From: Acidiferrobacteraceae bacterium
Lineage (GTDB): Bacteria; Pseudomonadota; Gammaproteobacteria; Acidiferrobacterales; Acidiferrobacteraceae
DNA length: 12,678 nucleotides
Assembly: GCA_027343725.1 (NCBI GenBank)
Contig: DAHWKH010000133.1
Span: 1 to 12,678 of the forward strand
Direction of reading: 5' to 3'
The notes below the pieces were generated by a model. The model was not told where the DNA came from. It saw only the letters and a list, made by a program, of their open reading frames with translations, and ran no database searches. The translations under genes were made by a program, and so were the position numbers. This document shows positions 1 to 6,791 of the stretch, in pieces (the stretch's first letter is position 1; each line of letters starts with the position of its first letter).

Positions 1-610
1 AATCCCGATAGCCGATCCAGTGGGCGGTGATATTGCCGGCATTACCCACCGGCAGGTAGTGGTACTGCGGCGCAAAACCGAGCGCATCCACGACCTCGAA
101 GGCCGCGGTCTTCTGCCCTTGCAGGCGGTAGGGGTTCACGGAGTTGACGAGCGTGATCGGGCTTTCGGCCGCCACCTCCTTCACAAGACGCATCCCGACA
201 TCGAAATTCCCCTGAATCTGGATCACCACCGCCCCGTGAATCACGGCCTGACTCAGCTTCCCGAGCGCGATCTTGCCTTCCGGTATCAGCACGAAGGCCG
301 CAAGGCCCGCGCGTGCCGCGTACGCCGCGGCCGAGGCCGAGGTATTGCCGGTGGACGCGCAGATGAGCGCGCGCGAGCCGGCTTCCACGGCCTTGGTGAC
401 CGCGAAACACATGCCCCGATCCTTGAAGGAGCCGGTCGGGTTCAGGCCCTCGAACTTCACGTACAAGGCCACGTCCCGGCCGCTCGCGCGCGTCAGGCGC
501 TCGAGCCGAATGAGCGGGGTGTCGCCCTCCCCCAGGGTGATGATGCGGCTCCCGTCGGTGAGCGGGAGCCAATCGCGGTAACGCGTGATGATGCCGGTAT
601 AGCGGGACAT
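1..610 (-). CDS. thrC: Threonine synthase, partial (C-terminus beyond left edge)
   Basis: This is a PLP-dependent lyase that converts O-phosphohomoserine to threonine and phosphate, the last step of threonine synthesis in the cytoplasm. About 203 residues are visible, starting MSRYTGIITRYRDWLPL. The PLP-lysine motif NPTGSFKDRGM puts the Schiff-base lysine near residue 63. The phosphate/PLP-binding segment STGNTSASAAAY follows near 90-100, and NSVNPYRLQGQKT and LPVGNAGNITAHW lie further on. The short N-terminus matches the compact (~350 aa, Bacillus/Mycobacterium-like) class rather than the long E. coli class. The ATG has a good Shine-Dalgarno sequence (TAGGAGG, about 3 nt upstream). It begins 7 bp after the hom stop, so it is the third gene of alaC-hom-thrC and probably translationally coupled. 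The coding frame is intact to position 1, so the truncation is only the window edge. Identification is firm from the motifs and operon context. Confidence 0.96.
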   Translation of the reverse strand, partial: MSRYTGIITRYRDWLPLTDGSRIITLGEGDTPLIRLERLTRASGRDVALYVKFEGLNPTGSFKDRGMCFAVTKAVEAGSRALICASTGNTSASAAAYAARAGLAAFVLIPEGKIALGKLSQAVIHGAVVIQIQGNFDVGMRLVKEVAAESPITLVNSVNPYRLQGQKTAAFEVVDALGFAPQYHYLPVGNAGNITAHWIGYRD

Positions 611-617
611 GGGCCTC

Positions 618-1928
618 CTAATCGAATGTCTCGACGCGCAACTTGCGGATGGGGCCCGTGATTGCGGCAAGCCCCGTGATGCGCGCGATCGCCTGGTCCA
701 CCTTGGCCTCGCGGACCTTGTGGATCAGGAGAATCACGGGCACGTGATCGGCGCCGGGTGCCGGCGCCTTTTGCAGGATCGCCTCGATGCTGATCTCGAG
801 ATCCGCCAGAATGCGCGTGATATCGGCCAGCACGCCGGACCGGTCCAGGGCCTCGCACCGCAGGTAGTAGGCGCTTTCCACGTCCGCCATGCCCAATATC
901 GGCCCGTCCGACAGGGCATCCGGCTGGAACGCCAGATGCGGCACCCGCCATTGAGGGTCGGTCGTGAGCGTGCGCACGACGTCGATGATGTCGGCCACGA
1001 CCGCCGAGGCGGTCGGCTCGGCGCCGGCCCCCGGGCCGTGGAGCAGGATCGAACCGACCGCATCGGCGTGCACGAGAACCGCGTTCATGACCCCGTCCAC
1101 GTTGGCGATGAGCCGCCTGTGCGGGATGAGCACCGGGTGCACGCGCAGCTCGATGCCGCGCGCCATGCGCCGGGCGATGCCCAAATGCTTGACCCGGTAA
1201 CCGAGTTCATCGGCGTAGACGATGTCCGCCGATTCGAGCGTGCGGATCCCCTCGACCGAGACCTGATCGAATTTCAGCGGGATCCCGAAGGCGATCGACG
1301 CCAGGATCGTGAGCTTGTGCGCCGCGTCGATCCCGTCGATATCGAAATGGGGGTCGGCCTCCGCGTAACCCAAGGCCTGGGCCTCGCGCAACGCCGCATC
1401 GAACTCGACGCCACGCTCGCGCATCGCGGTCAAGATGTAGTTGCTGGTGCCGTTGATGATGCCCGCGACCCCCCGAATCCGGTTGCCGGCAAGCCCCTCG
1501 CGCAGGGTCTTGATGACCGGGATGCCGCCTGCGACCGCGGCCTCGAACGCGACCACGACGCCGGACTCGCGGGCGGCCGCGAAGATCTCGTTTCCGTGGA
1601 TCGCGATCAAGGCCTTGTTCGCGGTCACGACGTGCTTCCCCGCGCGGATCGCCCTCAAAACGTACTCGCGCGCAGGCTCGAGGCCGCCCATCAATTCGAC
1701 GATCACCTCGATCGTCGGATCATCGAGGACGCTCCCGGCATCGGTCGTCAAGCGCTCCTTCGGCCATGCGAGGGCGCGGGCCTTTCGGGGGTCGCGCGCC
1801 AGCACCTTGACGATATCGATGTCCCGGCCGGCGCGGCGGGTGATCTCATGGGCGTTGCGCGTCAGCACCGAGACCGTGCCGGCCCCGACCACCCCGAGCC
1901 CCAACAAGCCGACCCGGACCGCGCTCAC
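618..1928 (-). CDS. hom: Homoserine dehydrogenase with C-terminal ACT domain
   Basis: NAD(P)H-dependent reduction of aspartate semialdehyde to homoserine, the branch point towards threonine and methionine. The 436-aa length is typical of monofunctional Hom (not the ThrA fusion). A Rossmann nucleotide-binding motif GLLGLGVVGAG lies at about 8-17. VTANKALIA holds the conserved lysine near 105. The family signature runs through about 185-207 (LGYAEADPHFDIDGIDAAHK), with the catalytic lysine near 205. An ACT domain occupies about 352-430 (YYLRCEALDRSGVLADITRI), so feedback control by threonine is expected from the family. The start is GTG at 1928, which shares the 4-bp overlap GTGA with the alaC stop. 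The frame stays open upstream into alaC, but similarity begins only at this GTG. The Shine-Dalgarno sequence is weak (GGGAAG), so translation is probably coupled to alaC. Confidence 0.96.
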   Translation of the reverse strand: MSAVRVGLLGLGVVGAGTVSVLTRNAHEITRRAGRDIDIVKVLARDPRKARALAWPKERLTTDAGSVLDDPTIEVIVELMGGLEPAREYVLRAIRAGKHVVTANKALIAIHGNEIFAAARESGVVVAFEAAVAGGIPVIKTLREGLAGNRIRGVAGIINGTSNYILTAMRERGVEFDAALREAQALGYAEADPHFDIDGIDAAHKLTILASIAFGIPLKFDQVSVEGIRTLESADIVYADELGYRVKHLGIARRMARGIELRVHPVLIPHRRLIANVDGVMNAVLVHADAVGSILLHGPGAGAEPTASAVVADIIDVVRTLTTDPQWRVPHLAFQPDALSDGPILGMADVESAYYLRCEALDRSGVLADITRILADLEISIEAILQKAPAPGADHVPVILLIHKVREAKVDQAIARITGLAAITGPIRKLRVETFD

Positions 1929-3127
1929 GACGCTTCCCGCGACGCGTGGACGCCCGCGCGCCGCAGCATGTCCTTGATCGTGCGCACCGCCTGGCGCGTG
2001 CGATGTTCGTTTTCGATGAGACCGAAGCGCACGTAACCGTCGCCGTATTCGCCGAAGCCAATGCCTGGGGAGACCGCCACCTTGGCCTCGAGCAGGAGCT
2101 TTTTCGAAAACTCGAGCGAGCCCAAGGCGCGAAACGGCTCCGGAATGCGCGCCCAGACGAACATCGTGGCACGCGGCACGTCGACCGGCCAGCCGGCGGC
2201 GTGCAGACCGTCGCACAACACGTCGCGCCGGCTCTGATAGCGATGGCGGGTCTCGGCCACGCACTCCTGCGGCCCCTCGAGGGCGCGGATGGCGGCGATC
2301 TGAATGGGCGTGAACATGCCGTAGTCGAGATAGGACTTCATGCGCGCGAGGGCCGCCACGAGCCCCTCGTTGCCGCACATGAAACCGACCCGCCAACCCG
2401 GCATGTCATAGCTTTTCGACAGCGTGAAGAACTCGACCGCCACCTCGCGCGCGCCGGCCACCTGCAGGATCGAGGGGGCCTCGTAACCGTCGAACACAAT
2501 GTCCGCGTAGGCGATATCGTGAATCACGAAGATCCCGTGCTCGCGCGCGATCGCCACCACCTTCTCGAAGAAGTCGAGATCCACGCACTGGGCCGTGGGG
2601 TTGCTCGGAAAATTGAGCACCAGCATCTTCGGCTTCGGCCAACAGTTGCGGATGGCGCTCTCGAGTTCGGCGAAGAAATCCCCGCCCGGCACGAGCGGCA
2701 CGTGGCGGATATCGGCGCCGGCGATCACGAAGCCGTAAGGGTGGATCGGATAGCTCGGGTTCGGCACGAGCACCACGTCCCCCGGGCCCGTGGTGGCGAG
2801 CGCCAGGTGTGCAAGCCCCTCCTTGGAACCGATCGTGACGATGGCCTCGCGATCCATGTCGAGGACCACGCCGTAGCGGCGCGCATACCAATCGCAGATC
2901 GCCTTGCGCAGCCGCGGGATGCCGCGCGAGACCGAATAGCGGTGCGTGTCTTCGCGCTGCGCGGCCTCGCAGAGCTTGTCCACGATGTGTCGCGGCGTCG
3001 GATGGTCGGGGTTGCCCATCCCGAAATCGATGATGTCCTCGCCGCGCTTGCGCGCCGCCGCCTTCAGTTCGTTCACGATATTGAAGACGTAGGGCGGCAA
3101 GCGCTTTATGCGGGGAAACTGGTCCAT
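1925..3127 (-). CDS. alaC: PLP aminotransferase, alanine transaminase AlaC type
   Basis: Fold-type I (class I/II) aminotransferase of 400 aa. AlaC-family enzymes make alanine from pyruvate using glutamate; related family members are often labelled LL-diaminopimelate or aspartate aminotransferases. The N-terminus IDFGMGNPDHPTP (about 33-45) is characteristic. LNFPSNPTAQ holds the conserved Asn near 176. IHDIAYAD holds Asp 204 and Tyr 207, which contact the PLP ring. FTLSKSYDMPGWRVGF holds the Schiff-base lysine near 238. YVRFGLIENEHR near the C-terminus holds the substrate-carboxylate arginine. The ATG at 3127 follows AGGTGA with 4-nt spacing. It is first gene of alaC-hom-thrC; the same gene order is known from other gammaproteobacteria. 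A TTGACA/TATGGT promoter lies 91 nt upstream. Exact substrate preference cannot be told from sequence alone. Confidence 0.92.
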   Translation of the reverse strand: MDQFPRIKRLPPYVFNIVNELKAAARKRGEDIIDFGMGNPDHPTPRHIVDKLCEAAQREDTHRYSVSRGIPRLRKAICDWYARRYGVVLDMDREAIVTIGSKEGLAHLALATTGPGDVVLVPNPSYPIHPYGFVIAGADIRHVPLVPGGDFFAELESAIRNCWPKPKMLVLNFPSNPTAQCVDLDFFEKVVAIAREHGIFVIHDIAYADIVFDGYEAPSILQVAGAREVAVEFFTLSKSYDMPGWRVGFMCGNEGLVAALARMKSYLDYGMFTPIQIAAIRALEGPQECVAETRHRYQSRRDVLCDGLHAAGWPVDVPRATMFVWARIPEPFRALGSLEFSKKLLLEAKVAVSPGIGFGEYGDGYVRFGLIENEHRTRQAVRTIKDMLRRAGVHASREAS

Positions 3128-3161
3128 TCATTCACCTGGGGGCGCGGGCAGCGACTCCCCG

Positions 3162-3189
3162 TTGTCCTGAAGCGACGGTCTTGTATAGT
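3162..3189 (+). promoter_or_regulatory. Predicted sigma70 promoter for the Mth938-like gene
   Basis: -35 TTGTCC (3162-3167), 16-nt spacer, -10 TATAGT (3184-3189, 5 of 6 matches). The predicted start is near 3196, giving a leader of about 76 nt before the ATG at 3272. It points towards the alaC promoter at 3225-3253, so the two transcripts would overlap at their 5' ends. Prediction by consensus only. Confidence 0.5.
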
Positions 3190-3224
3190 GTTGGGGGATG
3201 CCAAACACGGCCATTCGAAGCGCG

Positions 3225-3253
3225 ACCATACGGACGAATACGCGGACTGTCAA
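3225..3253 (-). promoter_or_regulatory. Predicted sigma70 promoter for alaC-hom-thrC
   Basis: On the minus strand, a perfect -35 TTGACA (3253-3248), a 17-nt spacer and -10 TATGGT (3230-3225, 4 of 6 matches). The predicted start site is near 3218, giving a leader of about 90 nt to the alaC ATG. It overlaps the leader of the divergent Mth938-like gene. Prediction by consensus only. Confidence 0.55.
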
Positions 3254-3271
3254 CGTCAGCGGGAGGCCTTC

Positions 3272-3667
3272 ATGAAGATTCATCTCGACACCGGCGACGG
3301 CCGGCATCGGATCAGTCGTTACGAGCCCGGACTCGTGGTGATCGACGAGCACGCCTACGAGCGCAGCCTCGTCGTCACGCCCGATCGGATCCTCCCCGAC
3401 TGGCGGCCGCGTCACTTCGCGGAACTCGACCGCGAGGCCCTCACCGAACTCGCGGGCCTCGATGCCGAAATCGTGCTCTTGGGGACCGGCCGCGCGCTGC
3501 GCTTTCCCTCCCAGGAGGCGCTCCTCGTCCTGTTGCAGGGCCAGATCGGGGTCGAGTGCATGGACACGGGCGCGGCCTGCCGAACCTACAACCTCTTGAT
3601 GGGCGAAGGCCGCAAGGTGGCCGCGGCCTTGCTCTTGGCCGATCCGCCCGCGCCCGCCGCGGCCTGA
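3272..3667 (+). CDS. Mth938-like (DUF498/NDUFAF3-type) domain protein
   Basis: A 131-aa soluble protein, MKIHLDTGDGRHRISRYEPG to the stop at 3667. Family features are the central strand ERSLVVTPDRILPDW, then EIVLLGTGRALRFPS, then ECMDTGAACRTYNLLMGEGRKVAAALLL. The last carries the typical GTGxxxxFP and M(D/N)TxAAxRTYN-like signatures. No signal peptide or membrane segment is seen. The ATG at 3272 is chosen because GGGAGG lies 5 nt upstream and similarity begins there; the frame is open further upstream but looks non-coding. The human relative NDUFAF3 helps assemble respiratory complex I, but the bacterial role is not established, so no function is claimed. The gene is divergent from alaC, and its stop is separated from the convergent rpoS stop by a single base. 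Family assignment is from recall of these motifs, not a search. Confidence 0.88.
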   Translation: MKIHLDTGDGRHRISRYEPGLVVIDEHAYERSLVVTPDRILPDWRPRHFAELDREALTELAGLDAEIVLLGTGRALRFPSQEALLVLLQGQIGVECMDTGAACRTYNLLMGEGRKVAAALLLADPPAPAAA

Positions 3668-3668
3668 G

Positions 3669-4646
3669 CTAGAAGAGGACGTCGGTCGAATATCCCCCCT
3701 TCTCGAGCATGCTGCGCAGCCTGCGCAAGGCCTCGACCTGGATCTGGCGCACGCGCTCGCGTGTCACGCCGATGTCGGCGCCGACCTGCTCCAGGGTGGC
3801 GATGTCGCGGCCGTTGAGGCCGAATCGCCGCTCCACCACCTCGCGCTGCTTTTCGTTCAGCTCCGACAGCCAGGCCGCGATCTGGGCGTGCAGGTCTTCG
3901 TCCTGCACGATCTTTTCCGGGTCCGCGTTGCGCTCGTCGGCAATGGCGTCGAGCAGCGAGCGATCCGGGTCGATGTCGAGGGGCGCGTCGACCGACGCCA
4001 CCCGCTCATTGAGGCCCATCATCGCCCGCACCTCGTCGATCGGTTTGTCGAGGAGGGTCGCGACCTCCTCGGGCGTCGGTTCGTGGTCGAGCTTCTGGGC
4101 GAGGTACCGGGCCGCCCGCAGATAAATGTTGATTTCCTTCAGGATGTGCACGGGGAGTCGGATCGTGCGCGTCTGGTTCATGATGCCGCGCTCGATCGTC
4201 TGGCGGATCCACCACGTCGCGTACGTGGAGAAGCGGAACCCGCGCTCCGGATCGAACTTCTCGACGGCCCGAATGAGCCCGAGATTCCCCTCCTCGATGA
4301 GATCGAGGAGCGCAAGCCCGCGGTTCATGTAGCGCCGCGCGATCTTCACGACCAGACGCAGATTGCTTTCGATCATGTGCCGCCTGGCATCGAGGTCGCC
4401 ACGCAACGCCAGGCGCCCGTAATACACCTCCTCTTCCGCGGTCAAAAGGGAAGAGAAGCCGATCTCACGCAGGTAGAGCTGGGTGGCATCGGCCTGCGGG
4501 CCGGACGTCTCGTCGCTGGCTCTTGGGGTATCCGCTACGGTCTCGGTCTCGTCCCGGCCTTCCAGCACGGGCTCCGTCCCGCTCTCCTCCAGAACCTCCG
4601 GCTCCGGTGTCTCCACTGCGCTTACGTCGATCTCAGGTTCCGCCAT
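3669..4646 (-). CDS. rpoS: RNA polymerase sigma factor RpoS (sigma-38)
   Basis: Stationary-phase/general-stress sigma factor, 325 aa from ATG 4646 (E. coli RpoS is 330). The N-terminal 50 residues are acidic and low in complexity. Region 1.2 begins ATQLYLREIGFSSLLTAEEE (about 54-73). Region 2 (about 85-165) includes NLRLVVKIARRYMNRGLALL and FSTYATWWIRQTIERGIMNQ. Region 3 includes VHILKEINIYLR, whose Lys 170 corresponds to E. coli K173, the RssB contact. Region 4 (about 260-325) has the helix-turn-helix VTRERVRQIQVEALRRL. Region 2.4/3.0 MNQTRTIRLP and the nlpD neighbour separate it from RpoD, RpoH and other sigma factors. ATG 4646 is preferred because GAGGG lies 7 nt upstream. An in-frame GTG at 4667 overlaps the nlpD stop (GTGA) and would add 7 residues, but lacks a Shine-Dalgarno sequence. 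Confidence 0.96.
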   Translation of the reverse strand: MAEPEIDVSAVETPEPEVLEESGTEPVLEGRDETETVADTPRASDETSGPQADATQLYLREIGFSSLLTAEEEVYYGRLALRGDLDARRHMIESNLRLVVKIARRYMNRGLALLDLIEEGNLGLIRAVEKFDPERGFRFSTYATWWIRQTIERGIMNQTRTIRLPVHILKEINIYLRAARYLAQKLDHEPTPEEVATLLDKPIDEVRAMMGLNERVASVDAPLDIDPDRSLLDAIADERNADPEKIVQDEDLHAQIAAWLSELNEKQREVVERRFGLNGRDIATLEQVGADIGVTRERVRQIQVEALRRLRSMLEKGGYSTDVLF

Positions 4647-4663
4647 AGGTCCGCCCTCTTCGA

Positions 4664-5383
4664 TCACGGGTGGGAGGTGTGGGGGAGGTAGGCGATGGGA
4701 TTGACGGCCGCGCCGTCTTTGCGGATTTCGAAACCGAGTTCCACGTGGTTTGTGCCGCTATCGCCCATGGCGGCAATGACTTCACCTTGTTCGACCATCT
4801 CCCCCTCCTGTACATCCGTCCACGCGTTGTGCGCGTAGGCGCTTAGGTAGTCATTATTATGCTTTATGATGATAAGCTCACCATATCCTGGAAGTCCACT
4901 CCCTACGTACACGATTTCGCCCGCGGCCGCCGCCCGCACCGGCTCCCCGTAGCGGCCCCGGATCGCGATCCCCACGTCCCCGGGCCGCGAGCGGCCCGTA
5001 ACTCGCACCACCCGCCCCCGAGCCGGCCAGATCCAGCGGCTCACGACGGGCAGCCTGCGCGCCGGCAAAGGCGGCGCCGAGGGCGCCGCCGCAGCGCGCG
5101 CGGGCGCTTTCGCCCGCGGCGTTGGGCGCGCCGGGGGGCGAAGGCGCAAGCGCTCGCCGACGCGTATGCGGTACGGCGGGGCGATGCCGTTCCAGCGCGC
5201 GAGCTCGCGATAATCATGCCCGGTCGCGAACGCCACGCTATAAAGCGTATCCCCCGGGAGCACGCGGTAGGAACGCTTGGGCGCGCGCCGGAAACGGCCG
5301 CTGTCATTGTGGATGGGCGCCGGAACGGTCGCTGAGCAGGCACTGAGGGCGATCGCGAACAGGACCAGGAGGAGACGCCCCAC
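4664..5383 (-). CDS. nlpD: NlpD-like lipoprotein, LysM plus degenerate M23 (LytM) domain
   Basis: Predicted outer-membrane lipoprotein of 239 aa that binds peptidoglycan and probably activates an N-acetylmuramoyl-L-alanine amidase (AmiC in E. coli) during cell separation. The signal peptide MGRLLLVLFAIALSAC ends in an LSAC lipobox with Cys 16; the following Ser gives no inner-membrane retention signal. A LysM domain (about 38-82) contains SYRVLPGDTLYSVAF. An Ala/Pro-rich linker (about 83-115) joins it to an M23-like domain (about 119-235). Zinc ligands are missing: the HxxxD site reads GIAIRGRYG and the HxH site reads VELGFEIR. It should therefore be a non-enzymatic activator, as NlpD/EnvC are. 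It is shorter than E. coli NlpD (379 aa), mainly in the linker. The GTG at 5383 shares a base with the pcm stop (TAGTG) and has GAGG 7 nt upstream. Confidence 0.93.
   Translation of the reverse strand: MGRLLLVLFAIALSACSATVPAPIHNDSGRFRRAPKRSYRVLPGDTLYSVAFATGHDYRELARWNGIAPPYRIRVGERLRLRPPARPTPRAKAPARAAAAPSAPPLPARRLPVVSRWIWPARGRVVRVTGRSRPGDVGIAIRGRYGEPVRAAAAGEIVYVGSGLPGYGELIIIKHNNDYLSAYAHNAWTDVQEGEMVEQGEVIAAMGDSGTNHVELGFEIRKDGAAVNPIAYLPHTSHP
4840..4912 (-). promoter_or_regulatory. AT-rich island in nlpD; candidate internal rpoS promoter
   Basis: Within the nlpD reading frame, roughly 20 codons (Gly-Ser-Gly-Leu-Pro through Tyr-Leu-Ser) use A/T-ending codons such as ATA, AAT AAT, CTT, CTA, CAT and CCA, in a gene otherwise dominated by G/C-ending codons. 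The minus strand offers a -10-like CATAAT (4861-4856), but only a weak -35 (TGGTGA, 16-nt spacing). In E. coli the main rpoS promoter lies inside nlpD. The position here, about 210 nt before the rpoS ATG, fits such a role. The promoter call itself is inference. Confidence 0.3.
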
Positions 5384-6015
5384 TACCCGACCTCGCCGGG
5401 CAGGAGGGGCACGAAGTTCGCGCTCTCCAGGCGCTCGTAGGCGATCGTCGTCCCCTGGCGCCTGTAGAGCGTCAGTTCCTGGCCCTCGTCGCCCACCGGG
5501 ATGACCAATCGGCCCCCCTCTTGCAGTTGCGCGAACAGCACCGGCGGCACGGCGCGCGCCGCGGCGGTCACGATAATGGCATCGAAAGGCCCCTTCTCGG
5601 GCCAACCGTGGGAGCCGTCGCCGTGGCGCACCTGCACGTTGCCAAGCCGCAGGGCCGCGAACCGTTGGCGGGCGCTGCGCGCCAGCGCCCCCACGCGCTC
5701 GATGGTATAGACCTGTTGCGCCAGGCGCGCGAGCACCGCGGCCTGATAGCCGGATCCGGTCCCGATCTCCAGGACCCGCTCGAGCGGCCCGCTCGTGCGC
5801 AAAGCCGCGGTCATGCGCGCCACGATATACGGCTGCGAGATGGTTTGGCCGTGACCGATGGGCAGCGCCGTGTCCTCGTAGGCGCGGGTGGCCAGGGCCT
5901 CGTCGACGAAGAGGTGCCGGGGGACGGCCGCGAGCGCATCGAGGGTCGCTGCATCGCGTATGCCCTGATCGCGCAACCGCGTGATCAGGCGCTCGCGCGT
6001 GCGCTGCGAGGTCAT
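5383..6015 (-). CDS. pcm: Protein-L-isoaspartate O-methyltransferase
   Basis: SAM-dependent methyltransferase that methylates isoaspartyl residues in aged proteins, starting their repair to aspartate. The 210 aa compare with 208 in E. coli. The N-terminus MTSQRTRERLITRLRDQGI is close to known proteobacterial Pcm starts. The family-specific segment VPRHLFVDEALATRAYEDTA lies at about 31-50 and LPIGHGQTISQPYIVARM at about 51-68, including Ser 60. SAM motif I is VLEIGTGSGYQ (81-91), and DAIIVTAAA and GGRLVIPVGDEGQE follow. ATG 6015 is chosen by family length, although its Shine-Dalgarno is poor. An in-frame GTG at 6042 overlaps the surE stop as GTGA, has a G-rich stretch just upstream and would add 9 residues (VNEARHGAG), so it remains a real alternative. 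Confidence 0.95.
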   Translation of the reverse strand: MTSQRTRERLITRLRDQGIRDAATLDALAAVPRHLFVDEALATRAYEDTALPIGHGQTISQPYIVARMTAALRTSGPLERVLEIGTGSGYQAAVLARLAQQVYTIERVGALARSARQRFAALRLGNVQVRHGDGSHGWPEKGPFDAIIVTAAARAVPPVLFAQLQEGGRLVIPVGDEGQELTLYRRQGTTIAYERLESANFVPLLPGEVG

Positions 6016-6038
6016 ACCGGCCCCGTGGCGGGCCTCGT

Positions 6039-6791
6039 TCACGCGAGCCCCCCGCACCAGGTGCCGAGCGCCGACAGGGCGTTGTGGCGCGTGAGATCGG
6101 CATGCAGCGGCGTCACCGACACATAGCCCGCTTGCAAGGCATGAAAATCGGTCCCGGGTCCGGCATCCTCGGCATCCCCCGCGGGCCCGACCCAGTAGAT
6201 GCGCCGCCCGCGCGGGTCGGTCGCCGGCACCACGGGCTCTGCGCGGTGGCGATGCCCGAGGCGCGTCGCTTGATAGCCGCGCAAGGCCTCGTAGGGGACG
6301 TCCGGGACGTTGACGTTCAACACGGTGTCCGCGGGCAGGGTCTCGGGCGCGAGCGCCGCGAGGAGCCTGTGCGCCACGAGCGCTGCCGTCTGCAAGTGTT
6401 GGGGGTCGGTGGCGGCGAGCGAGATCGCCATCGCCGGCAGCCCCAGAAAGCGCCCCTCCATGGCCGCCGCCACCGTCCCCGAATACAACACATCGTCGCC
6501 GAGATTGCTGCCGTGGTTGATGCCGGCGATCACCATGTCGGGCTCGCGGCCCAAAAGACCCGTGATCGCCAGATGCACGCAGTCGGTGGGCGTGCCGTCG
6601 ACGTAATAGAAGCCGTTCGGGGCGCGCTGGGCCCGCAAGGGCCTCATCAGGGTCAGGGAGTTACTGGCGCCGCTGCGGTCGCGGTCGGGCGCCACGACGG
6701 TGACCTGCGCGCTCTCCGCGAGCTTTGCGGCAAGACACCCGAGTCCCGCGGCCATGTAGCCGTCGTCATTGCTCAAAAGGATGTGTCTCAC
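6039..6791 (-). CDS. surE: 5'/3'-nucleotidase SurE
   Basis: Metal-dependent phosphatase that dephosphorylates nucleoside 5'- and 3'-monophosphates, linked to stationary-phase survival. The 250 aa compare with 253 in E. coli. Metal-binding residues are visible: Asp 9 and Asp 10 in LLSNDDGYMAAGL, Ser 40 in PDRDRSGASNSLT and Asn 92 in IAGINHGSNLGDDVLYSGT. YVDGTPTDCVHLA is the family substrate-site segment. The start is GTG at 6791, directly after the TAA stop of the upstream peptidase with no intervening base, and only a weak GAGA lies upstream. Coupled translation is likely. The usual truD/ispDF-type neighbours of surE are absent here; it follows the S49 peptidase instead. Confidence 0.96.
   Translation of the reverse strand: MRHILLSNDDGYMAAGLGCLAAKLAESAQVTVVAPDRDRSGASNSLTLMRPLRAQRAPNGFYYVDGTPTDCVHLAITGLLGREPDMVIAGINHGSNLGDDVLYSGTVAAAMEGRFLGLPAMAISLAATDPQHLQTAALVAHRLLAALAPETLPADTVLNVNVPDVPYEALRGYQATRLGHRHRAEPVVPATDPRGRRIYWVGPAGDAEDAGPGTDFHALQAGYVSVTPLHADLTRHNALSALGTWCGGLA

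Noticed and set aside
1..610. thrC as a truncated pseudogene
   Set aside because: The frame is intact up to the window edge; the missing C-terminus is only outside the window.
609..2036. 475-aa plus-strand open frame
   Set aside because: Antisense to hom, which has every expected motif; no start signal and biased composition.
1946..3271. N-terminal extension of the Mth938-like gene over alaC
   Set aside because: The added residues are the antisense of alaC; the family length and the GGGAGG ribosome binding site support ATG 3272.
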